From positions 1 through 7,991 of the forward strand of contig JANYHQ010000168.1 in assembly GCA_025358985.1 (NCBI GenBank): DNA of 7,991 nucleotides, in the 5' to 3' direction. Numbering within the stretch: the first letter of the stretch is position 1; each line of letters opens with the position of its first letter. A program made the translations under genes and the position numbers. Below, piece after piece: positions 1 through 5,720 of this stretch. A model generated the notes under the pieces. That model had not been told where the DNA came from. It did not search any database and worked only from the letters and a program-made list of their open reading frames with translations. The stretch comes from Acidimicrobiales bacterium. Lineage in GTDB: Bacteria > Actinomycetota > Acidimicrobiia > Acidimicrobiales > JANYDT01.

Positions 1-180
1 CTCGGACAGATCCGCCGCAAAGGCGGCAGAACCCAGAACCTCATGAGCCAGGGTCGATGCTCCGCAACCACCCTTGTGGCCGGGCATATGGAAGGAGCGC
101 TTCTCTGCCTGACGGGCAGCAAGCAATTCAGCGGTGAGGGCTCCGGGGGTACATGACCAATTGGTCACCGGTGCCGTCAC
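1..180 (-). CDS. Orn/Lys/Arg decarboxylase family protein, N-terminal fragment (runs off the window)
   Basis: Only the first 60 codons are present; the gene continues past base 1. Residues about 11-38 match the opening of the Orn/Lys/Arg decarboxylase major domain: a TPGALTAELLAARQ helix followed by the family signature FHMPGHKGG (residues 30-38). Members are PLP-dependent, cytoplasmic fold-type I enzymes that decarboxylate lysine, ornithine or arginine to cadaverine, putrescine or agmatine; the substrate cannot be told from this fragment, and the PLP lysine lies outside the window. The GTG start at 180-178 overlaps the rsfS TGA in a GTGA quartet and has an AAGGGG ribosome-binding site 7 bases upstream, which supports this start over a second in-frame GTG at codon 5. 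It is the last visible gene of the minus-strand operon. Family assignment is fairly firm; substrate is unknown. Confidence 0.8.
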   Translation of the reverse strand, partial: MTAPVTNWSCTPGALTAELLAARQAEKRSFHMPGHKGGCGASTLAHEVLGSAAFAADLSE

Positions 181-674
181 CTATCAACCCCTTCGGGCTG
201 CAGGTCGGTGGCGTCCACATCGCCGTGTGGCTCAGCGTCGGCTTCCGGACCCCGTAGTGGCGTCCAAGCAATCCGTGGCACTTCTCGCCACAGACGCTCC
301 AAGTCGTAGAACCGGCGGGTTTCATCGAGAAACACGTGTACCACGAAGGCGCCAAAATCGAGCAGCACCCAACTGGCTTCCGACAAACCCTCCACGCTGA
401 TGGGGCCGCCGCCTCCGGCCGCTTTCACGGCCGCCTCCACCTCATCGGCAATCATGGCCACCTGACGGCGGTTGGGGGCACTGGCGATGACGAATGCCTC
501 GGTGATCGACAGCGCCTCGCCCACGTCGAGGATCACTGGGTCAATGGCCTTCTTGTCATCGGCAACCTGGGCGGCCAACAACACCAGATCTCGAATAGAC
601 GGAGAATCGGCGGAGCCGATACGGGCCTGACCGGGAGACCCGGCGGGGAGAGCGGACGTGGCAGCAAGAGTCAT
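177..674 (-). CDS. rsfS: Ribosomal silencing factor RsfS
   Basis: 165 residues. RsfS (DUF143/Iojap family) binds ribosomal protein uL14 on the 50S subunit and blocks joining with 30S, lowering translation in stationary phase or starvation. The family core is clear: ADDKKAIDPVILDVGE (about 38-53), the SITEAFVIASAPNRRQV stretch (56-72), a helix IADEVEAAVKAAG, then VEGLSEASWVLLDFGAFVVHVF (94-115) and the C-terminal RRFYDLERLW (120-129). About 27 residues of low-complexity leader precede the domain and an acidic, probably disordered tail (about 140-165) follows it, so the protein is longer than the roughly 105-130 residues usual for the family. The ATG overlaps the nadD stop as ATGA (674-671), so translation is probably coupled. 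No clear ribosome-binding site is seen. Adjacency to nadD is the classic arrangement and confirms the assignment. Confidence 0.95.
   Translation of the reverse strand: MTLAATSALPAGSPGQARIGSADSPSIRDLVLLAAQVADDKKAIDPVILDVGEALSITEAFVIASAPNRRQVAMIADEVEAAVKAAGGGGPISVEGLSEASWVLLDFGAFVVHVFLDETRRFYDLERLWREVPRIAWTPLRGPEADAEPHGDVDATDLQPEGVDR
188..193 (-). promoter_or_regulatory. Ribosome binding site of the decarboxylase gene
   Basis: AAGGGG on the minus strand, 7 bases before the GTG start at 180. It lies within the last codons of rsfS and decides the decarboxylase start. Confidence 0.55.
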
Positions 675-1264
675 GGCGTTGCACCACGGTACAGGCCACG
701 CTCGGCAATCACGGCCAGCACCGGATCGGGCACCAAGAAATCCAGGGGGCGGCCGTCGGCTGCCATCCGTCGTAATTCACTCGACGACAACTCCAACGCC
801 GGCAACCGAATGTCGACGCTGGACCATCCGAGAGCGGCTTCAGCGGTGCTCGTCTCCCCCGGCCGGTACGCCACCGCCAGTGTGCACAGCGCAGGTAACT
901 CGGCCCAGCGTTTCCACGTGGTGAGTTCTCCAACCAGATCAGAACCCACGATGAGGAAGATGTCACAGTCGCCTTGGCGGTGCAGTTGCCCCAACGTGTC
1001 GGCCGTATATGAGTCGCCGCCCCGGCGAATCTCCAAGTCGCTGGCCTCCAATCCGATACGGCCCTCAACCGCCGCTTGGACCATTGCCAGGCGGGCCGCA
1101 GGGTTACTCACCTCACGCGACTGCACCTTCTGCCACGGCACATTGGCCACCATGAGCAACACTCGGTCCAGGCCGAGTTGATGACGGGCGGCCACCGCCA
1201 CTGCTAGGTGGGCCACATGTATAGGGTCGAACGTTCCGCCGAATAGGCCGATGCGCGGCGTCAC
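671..1264 (-). CDS. nadD: Nicotinate-nucleotide adenylyltransferase
   Basis: 197 residues, normal length. It joins ATP and nicotinate mononucleotide to give deamido-NAD and pyrophosphate, a step shared by de novo and salvage NAD synthesis, in the cytoplasm. Seen: the nucleotidyltransferase signature GLFGGTFDPIHVAH (6-19) with H16 and H19; the PWQK stretch (43-46), also present in mycobacterial NadD; RGGDSYTADTL (81-91); VGSD (106-109); and the C-terminal ATP-binding SSSELRR (160-166), a variant of ISSTxIR; followed by LVPDPVLAVIAERGLY. The residue before the second motif histidine is alanine (HVAH) where many members have glycine. The start is GTG at 1264-1262, overlapping the oxidoreductase TGA in a GTGA quartet. 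The stop overlaps the rsfS ATG. The upstream neighbours obg, proB and proA common in other bacteria are absent here. Confidence 0.95.
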   Translation of the reverse strand: MTPRIGLFGGTFDPIHVAHLAVAVAARHQLGLDRVLLMVANVPWQKVQSREVSNPAARLAMVQAAVEGRIGLEASDLEIRRGGDSYTADTLGQLHRQGDCDIFLIVGSDLVGELTTWKRWAELPALCTLAVAYRPGETSTAEAALGWSSVDIRLPALELSSSELRRMAADGRPLDFLVPDPVLAVIAERGLYRGATP

Positions 1265-2214
1265 GTACCCGCCAACTTCGCCACCACCGGGGCCATGGCC
1301 TCCATCTCGTGCAACACGATGTAGCTGAACCCGAACTGCTCTCGGCGGCGTACGAGATCATCACAAATTTCGTCAACGCTACCTACGAGCACGATGGGCA
1401 TATCTGCCGCTTGTTCTGGCGTGACGCAGAACAGCGGGGCCACACCTGCGAACACCTCGGCGCGATTGGGAACCACCTGCTCGAACTGCACCAGCAGTTG
1501 CAACTCGATGTCATCAAAACGGGCTCCTGCGGCTTGTCGAATCCAGCTGATGCGTTCCTCGTAGCGCGCCGCTACACCCGTCTGGGCCGCCTCCACCCCT
1601 GCCACCCCGGAGCTGAGTTCCGGATTGACGCCGATGATGGCCGCATACTTGGCAGCCAACGACAACACCTTGCGACCACCACCGCCAATGGTGATGGAGG
1701 GGCCACCCACCGTCACTGGCTTGGGAACACAGCGGGCCCCGTTCAGCGTGTAGTGCTTGCCCTCGAAGGTAACCGGGTCGCCGCGCCATAGTGCAGTGAT
1801 GACCTCCAGCGCTTCGCCCATACGCTCGATCCGGGTACCGGGCCCATCGAGTGAAATCCCCGATTCCACATAGTCGGTGGTCATCCAGCCGGCTCCCAGG
1901 CCGAACTCAACACGCCCGGGAAACAACACATCCATGGTGGCTATGTCACGGGCCATGAGCAACGGATGACGGTAATCGTTGGCATACACAAGTGCACCTA
2001 CTTTCAGCGCGCTGGTGATTTCTGCGGCCACGGTGAGGGGAACAGTGGGATTCCATCCGTCGCCAAAATGATCGGCCAAGAACAGCGTGGAATACCCCAG
2101 ATCCTCGGCTTTACGGGCCTGGTTTCGCCACCCTTGACCGTCGGCAGCATTGCGGAGTTGGATACCGAATCGGAAGGGATGCACGGCCGCCGAGGCTACC
2201 GGACTGCCGTACAT
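1261..2214 (-). CDS. LLM-class (luciferase-like) F420-dependent oxidoreductase
   Basis: 317 residues forming one luciferase-like TIM barrel. Seen: FRFGIQL near the N-terminus (14-20); ARKAEDLGYSTLFLADHF (33-50); the strand VGALVYANDYRHPLLMARDIATMD (72-95); PGRVEFGLGAGW (99-110), typical of actinobacterial F420 oxidoreductases; and a glycine-rich ITIGGGG loop (174-180) expected to hold the cofactor phosphate. In this family hydride is passed between F420H2 (sometimes FMNH2) and an organic substrate. The sequence looks closest to the TIGR03621 group (MSMEG_2516-like), from memory of that family; substrate unknown. The ATG at 2214 follows the dgcN stop after 15 bases without a clear ribosome-binding site; a GTG at codon 11 (2184-2182), closer to the barrel, is an alternative start. 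The stop overlaps nadD. No partner for the D-glutamate genes is obvious from its sequence. Confidence 0.85.
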   Translation of the reverse strand: MYGSPVASAAVHPFRFGIQLRNAADGQGWRNQARKAEDLGYSTLFLADHFGDGWNPTVPLTVAAEITSALKVGALVYANDYRHPLLMARDIATMDVLFPGRVEFGLGAGWMTTDYVESGISLDGPGTRIERMGEALEVITALWRGDPVTFEGKHYTLNGARCVPKPVTVGGPSITIGGGGRKVLSLAAKYAAIIGVNPELSSGVAGVEAAQTGVAARYEERISWIRQAAGARFDDIELQLLVQFEQVVPNRAEVFAGVAPLFCVTPEQAADMPIVLVGSVDEICDDLVRRREQFGFSYIVLHEMEAMAPVVAKLAGT

Positions 2215-2229
2215 GTCTTTGGAACAGCG

Positions 2230-3273
2230 CTAAGACATGACTGCATTCAGCAACCGCGACGCACCGTTGCGAACCACATCGTCGGTGGGCAGCCCAGTTT
2301 GGGCCTCCACTTCCTCACATGCTTGGCGCGCCGCTTGATGGTCACCTCGTAAGTGTCCGCAGTTCAGCGCAATGGCCACCACTTTGGGCTGGGAGAAGGC
2401 GGGGTTGGCACCGGCGATGGCCTCATACCCGGCAATGACTTCGCGCAACGGCGGTATGGGGAACTCTTCCAGTGTGTCGATGCGCTGTTGCCCGCCACGA
2501 TGCACCAGCACCAGATGGGTGGGCTGAGCGCCTCGCATGATGCCCAACCACGCTGACGATCCGGGATGCAATATGGACCCCTGTCCCTCCACCCACTGCA
2601 CGTCCACATCGGGGTGACGGAGGCACAGTGATTCGATGGCCCCCGTGGCAAAGTCCACCCGGACCGCGTCGAGTGCCACACCGTCGCCGGAGATGGCGAT
2701 ACCAATTTGCCCCGTGGCCAAGAACACTGACCGCAGGCCAGTGGCGAGGGCACTGCGGTGTAATTCGAGTGAGGCTGTCATCTTGCCTATGGCCATGTCC
2801 GTGCCAACAGTGAGAACCCGGCGACAGCTCAGATCGTTGGCTCGCCCCCGGCCACTTCCCAAACCCGGCGGTTCGGTACGAAGGTCCCAGATGAAGCGAC
2901 CCGGTTGCAGTGCGGCAGCGAACTCAACATCCTCTGCGTACTTACCATGGAGCCCGTTAACCAGGCTCATACCGGACCGTAAGCCCACCAGGATCTCCTC
3001 CCGATACCCTGGGGGCAGGACACCACCGGATGTGGCAATGGCGATCACCAACGTGTCGGCCCCCAATGCTGCGGCGCGAGCCACCGAGGCAACGATGGGT
3101 GCGTTGGAGCTGAGTCCGGCCATATCCGATATCGACTGTCCGGCGCAGTCACGGTCTACAACGGCAAACACCGGCGATACCCCGTAGCGCAACAGGCCGA
3201 AGCCCATTTTGGCGTGCCGGCTGGCGGTATAGCCGTGCATCAACAGTGCCAGCTTGCTGGTGGCGGTGATCAT
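2230..3273 (-). CDS. dgcN: DUF1611 family protein, probable D-glutamate N-acetyltransferase DgcN
   Basis: 347 residues, cytoplasmic. The DUF1611 family has been described as DgcN, which acetylates D-glutamate from acetyl-CoA to N-acetyl-D-glutamate in a D-glutamate catabolic route in marine Proteobacteria and haloarchaea. Seen: an N-terminal Rossmann-like half (about 8-135) with DTLVIAIATSGGVLPPG (73-89); a P-loop-like VGTDMAIGKMTASLEL (156-171) with K164; FLATGQIGIAISGDGVALDAV (184-204); VEGQGSILHPGSS (228-240); and LVLVHRGG (254-261). These blocks match the DUF1611 order. The ATG at 3273 overlaps the dgcA stop as ATGA and has AGGAG 8 bases upstream, so the start is secure. The dgcA neighbour is the strongest functional support. 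Enzymatic role is inferred from family and context; older annotation would say 'DUF1611 protein' or 'NAD-dependent epimerase-like'. Confidence 0.82.
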   Translation of the reverse strand: MITATSKLALLMHGYTASRHAKMGFGLLRYGVSPVFAVVDRDCAGQSISDMAGLSSNAPIVASVARAAALGADTLVIAIATSGGVLPPGYREEILVGLRSGMSLVNGLHGKYAEDVEFAAALQPGRFIWDLRTEPPGLGSGRGRANDLSCRRVLTVGTDMAIGKMTASLELHRSALATGLRSVFLATGQIGIAISGDGVALDAVRVDFATGAIESLCLRHPDVDVQWVEGQGSILHPGSSAWLGIMRGAQPTHLVLVHRGGQQRIDTLEEFPIPPLREVIAGYEAIAGANPAFSQPKVVAIALNCGHLRGDHQAARQACEEVEAQTGLPTDDVVRNGASRLLNAVMS

Positions 3274-4340
3274 GATGTGTGCTCCTGGCTACGTCTGGTG
3301 ATACCGAGCCCGGGCCCGTCGCCGGGGAGAACTCGACCATTCACGAACTGGGTTCCGGTGAAGGGATCGTTGATGAGGTTGAGGTGACTATCGAGGTCAA
3401 TGGCGTCAACGAGAGGCGCCAGGTGGGCGCCCGCGGCAATCGACAGTGACGATTCGCCCATACAGCCGATCATCACGTTCAGGCCATGGGCACGAGCGGT
3501 ATGGATGAGCCGGATCGCCTCAGTGATTCCTCCGGTCTTCATCAGCTTGAGATTGACACCATCCACCCGGTCGGCCAACCAAACAATGTCGCGAGCCGTG
3601 GAGACGCTTTCGTCCACAAAGATGGGAAGGACGCTGAAGTGGTGGAGCGCCACCAATCCGTCCTCATCACCCTTGGCCAATGGCTGTTCCACCATCTCCA
3701 CCCCATGCTCTGCCAGCCACGGAATCATTATCTGCGCGCTTAGCACTGTCCATCCCCCGTTGGCGTCCACCCGCCACGTGATGGGCCCGAACGCAGTGGC
3801 TGCCTCAACCGCGGCCCTAAACACATCACGGTCGTGGTCGAGCCCTGCCGGGGAGCCCAATTTCACCTTGAGGATCCTCGCTTTGGTGCGCGCCAGGATC
3901 TCCGTAGTGACCTGCCTCACCACGTCTGGGGGATTCAGTCCTACCGTGAGTGAGGTGGGCGCAATGCAATCGCGGTCCAGACCCCAGAGTTTCCACAGCG
4001 CCAGCCCGGCGCGTTGCCCGGCCCAATCGTGGAGCGCTACGTCGACGGCGCATCGAGTGGCGCTCCCGCCGCACTCGCCGTCTGCTGCGGCAATGTCTGC
4101 TTCGATGAGTTGGCGCTGCAGTGGATGCCTCGTCTCCAACTGCAACTGCCAACCGGCGAGGTCAGCTTCGCCAGATTCCGGCGTGTCGCCAGTGACCGAG
4201 CTTGGTGCCATTTCGCCCCTGCCGACGATTCCGTCTGCTTCCACACTGACGATGACGCTGGTGGCGCCAGCGATGGTGCCTCGGCTGATGGTGAGCGGAT
4301 GACGTTTGGTGAGCTCTACTCGCTCCCATGACAGTTGCAT
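3270..4340 (-). CDS. dgcA: Enolase-superfamily epimerase: N-acetyl-D-glutamate racemase DgcA or L-Ala-D/L-Glu epimerase
   Basis: 356 residues, muconate-lactonising subgroup of the enolase superfamily. The N-terminal capping domain (about 1-120) has SRGTIAGA (19-26, R20 possibly contacting a glutamate carboxylate) and GRGEMAPSSVTGDTPES. The barrel shows the full acid/base and Mg2+ set: KVK (K158, K160), DAN (D192), VEQP (E218), VDES (D243) and NLKLMKTGG (K265). The C-terminal IDLDSHL carries Asp315-x-Asp317, which in the Bacillus YkfB dipeptide epimerase holds the dipeptide amino group. Sequence alone therefore fits L-Ala-D/L-Glu epimerase, while the overlapping dgcN points to N-acetyl-D-glutamate racemisation to the L form. 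All catalytic residues are intact. The ATG at 4340 has AAGGCGG upstream (4346-4352) and follows the peptidase stop by 12 bases. Superfamily and subgroup are firm; substrate is not settled. Confidence 0.85.
   Translation of the reverse strand: MQLSWERVELTKRHPLTISRGTIAGATSVIVSVEADGIVGRGEMAPSSVTGDTPESGEADLAGWQLQLETRHPLQRQLIEADIAAADGECGGSATRCAVDVALHDWAGQRAGLALWKLWGLDRDCIAPTSLTVGLNPPDVVRQVTTEILARTKARILKVKLGSPAGLDHDRDVFRAAVEAATAFGPITWRVDANGGWTVLSAQIMIPWLAEHGVEMVEQPLAKGDEDGLVALHHFSVLPIFVDESVSTARDIVWLADRVDGVNLKLMKTGGITEAIRLIHTARAHGLNVMIGCMGESSLSIAAGAHLAPLVDAIDLDSHLNLINDPFTGTQFVNGRVLPGDGPGLGITRRSQEHTS
3282..3286 (-). promoter_or_regulatory. Ribosome binding site of dgcN
   Basis: AGGAG on the minus strand, 8 bases before the dgcN ATG at 3273, inside the last codons of dgcA. 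It is the closest match to consensus among the ribosome-binding sites noted in this window and fixes the start at the ATGA overlap. Confidence 0.7.
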
Positions 4341-4352
4341 TCGTGCCGCCTT

Positions 4353-5675
4353 TTATGCGTCAGCCGGCGGGCATGTGAGTGGAGCGGTCTGGCGTACAAG
4401 TTGGGCCATGGCCGCCACCGCAGGTGAGACCAGGCCCTCTACATCTCGTGGCTTGGTGTTCAGCGCGCATAATATTGCCTTGCGGGCCGCAGCGGTGACG
4501 TTGGCCCCGGCTCCTGGCACCCTATTGCCGCTCTGGGCCAGAAATTGTTCGACGTTGAGCAGGGTCGGTCCATCCAGGGTGTCGGGTGCCGGAGCCGAGG
4601 TGGCTTTCGGTCCGGGATCACACGACTGCACCATCACATTGCGCCTTGCGGTGACGGAAACCGATCGGGTTTTGATGCCCTTGGCCCATGCCTGCATGGT
4701 GGAGCCCAGGATGGCACCGCCACGGTCGTCGCCGGCACGTATGTGAGTACGGGTGCACACCATGGTGCCGCGTCGGTACACCAGCAAGGAGTCAGCAGCC
4801 CACGCATCGAGCAAAGGCCGCGCCTGGGCGTATCCGAGTCGCTGGTCAACCGCGAGGAACAGCGCATAGGCCCCCAACACGTCGGTGTCGAGCCACTGTT
4901 CACCTGCTTGCAACCGAGGTACAGCCACCGGTCGTACTTGATTGGCCGGTATCGGCTTCGAGCTCTCCCCGCCGTCAAGAACGGCCTTGCTAGACACCGG
5001 TGGATTGGCAAACGCCCTGTCGAGGGCCGTGATGGTGGCCGCGGATGGCTTCTCTTCCATGAAGTCCGTGGTGGCGCGACGGCCGATGACGTAGGTGAGC
5101 CCGAACTGATACGGAAAACCCAACGAGGCGATGATCACCGGCGGCAGGCCCTTGTACTGGTCGGTGACACTCGACGTGACGGCAGCACTGGCCGCCTGCT
5201 CGGCGGCGCTGAGCGCCACCATGCCGTACAACTCCCCTACGTAGGTGGCATCGCCCTCCACCAGTGCCGTCCAGCCCGTCTGCTCCTCGGAGTTGGCGAA
5301 GCTGCGGTTGAGGCCGTACCACTGGTCCTGCCAGGCATGGGTGAGTTCATGGGCCAGTGTGCTGCGCGCTGTGGCGGTGAGTTGGTCACCCCTGATCACC
5401 ATCTCGTCGGTATCCGGGTCGTAGAAACCGAACACACCGCTGCCCACCGCCGCTCGGGTAGACGCCAGCAGATCAAACTCACCTTGGGCCAACCCCAATG
5501 CCCGCAGCGAGGCAGACCGCCATGCATTGTCCGCTCGATCCTGGGCAGAGGGTTGGTCGTCTCGGCGCAGGCGGCTCACGAACGCTGAATCGGCAACGAA
5601 CGACACCGTCACGGGATGACGAAAGGGTCGACCCTTGACAGTTTCCACAAAGCGGACCACCTCACGGACCCTCAC
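4353..5675 (-). CDS. Putative zinc metallopeptidase (HExxH, gluzincin-like), no visible signal peptide
   Basis: Up to 440 residues; I do not recognise a named gene. The core is FGFYDPDTDEMVIRG (82-96), then STLAHELTHAWQDQ (105-118) with the zinc motif H109-E110-x-x-H113, and LVEGDATYVGE (138-148), where E140 is the likely third ligand, 27 residues after H113. This HExxH-plus-EGDA pattern fits gluzincin-type peptidases. The C-terminal half (about 250-440) is not recognisable; it has four cysteines (307, 352, 403, 435) that could form two disulfides, a trait of exported proteins. Yet the start is GTG at 5675 with an in-frame TAA directly before it, and the first residues are charged rather than hydrophobic. 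An alternative GTG at codon 6 (5660-5658) has GAGGG about 8 bases upstream. It is the first gene of the minus-strand operon. Peptidase fold likely; substrate unknown. Confidence 0.75.
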   Translation of the reverse strand: MRVREVVRFVETVKGRPFRHPVTVSFVADSAFVSRLRRDDQPSAQDRADNAWRSASLRALGLAQGEFDLLASTRAAVGSGVFGFYDPDTDEMVIRGDQLTATARSTLAHELTHAWQDQWYGLNRSFANSEEQTGWTALVEGDATYVGELYGMVALSAAEQAASAAVTSSVTDQYKGLPPVIIASLGFPYQFGLTYVIGRRATTDFMEEKPSAATITALDRAFANPPVSSKAVLDGGESSKPIPANQVRPVAVPRLQAGEQWLDTDVLGAYALFLAVDQRLGYAQARPLLDAWAADSLLVYRRGTMVCTRTHIRAGDDRGGAILGSTMQAWAKGIKTRSVSVTARRNVMVQSCDPGPKATSAPAPDTLDGPTLLNVEQFLAQSGNRVPGAGANVTAAARKAILCALNTKPRDVEGLVSPAVAAMAQLVRQTAPLTCPPADA

Positions 5676-5684
5676 TTATCGACC

Positions 5685-5712
5685 GGGACAGCATCTGGTT
5701 TCGCCCTAGTCT
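5685..5712 (+). promoter_or_regulatory. Predicted promoter of the DAHP synthase gene (leaderless)
   Basis: Inside the 45-base divergent spacer, TAGTCT at 5707-5712 fits the actinobacterial -10 pattern TANNNT. Sixteen bases upstream is GGGACA (5685-5690), four of six matches to TTGACA. A start 7-9 bases after the -10 box would fall at 5719-5721, on or beside the aroF ATG (5721). No ribosome-binding site precedes that ATG, which agrees with a leaderless transcript. Based on pattern only. Confidence 0.4.
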
Positions 5713-5720
5713 TTACGGCC

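Larger units (their letters stand above)
1..5675 (-). other. Predicted seven-gene operon (peptidase-dgcA-dgcN-LLM-nadD-rsfS-decarboxylase)
   Basis: Seven co-directional genes with junctions of 12 bases, ATGA overlap, 15 bases, GTGA overlap, ATGA overlap and GTGA overlap, in transcription order. No terminator-like hairpin fits between them. The overlaps imply translational coupling and a single transcript, though internal promoters inside coding regions cannot be excluded. No convincing minus-strand promoter was found upstream of 5675. The operon continues beyond base 1. Confidence 0.7.

Noticed and set aside
336..1181. 281-codon open frame antisense to rsfS and nadD
   Set aside because: Arg/Ser-rich product spanning two well-supported genes; no domain.
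2223..2232. AGCGCT palindrome between dgcN and the oxidoreductase as an operator
   Set aside because: Six bases is too short to support a binding site, and it overlaps the dgcN stop.
3400..4302. 300-codon open frame antisense to dgcA
   Set aside because: Low-complexity Ser/Pro/Ala product without a domain, lying across an intact enolase-superfamily gene.
4357..4370. 14-base GCGTCAGCCGGCGG shared with about 7143-7156
   Set aside because: One copy lies in the peptidase C-terminus and the other in the permease N-terminus in different reading contexts; flanks do not match, so chance in GC-rich DNA is likely.
4545..5588. 347-codon open frame on the plus strand, antisense to the metallopeptidase
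   Set aside because: Its product has no recognisable motif and the opposite strand encodes a zinc peptidase signature; long antisense frames are common in GC-rich DNA.
5635..5640. Perfect TTGACA -35 box on the plus strand
   Set aside because: No TANNNT-like -10 box lies 16-18 bases downstream (the bases there are CACCTC-like), and it sits inside the peptidase reading frame.
5616..5720. Upstream in-frame ATG at 5616 as start of the DAHP synthase
   Set aside because: The extra 35 residues do not resemble the family and overlap the divergent peptidase gene; ATG 5721 gives the expected length and a promoter-adjacent start.
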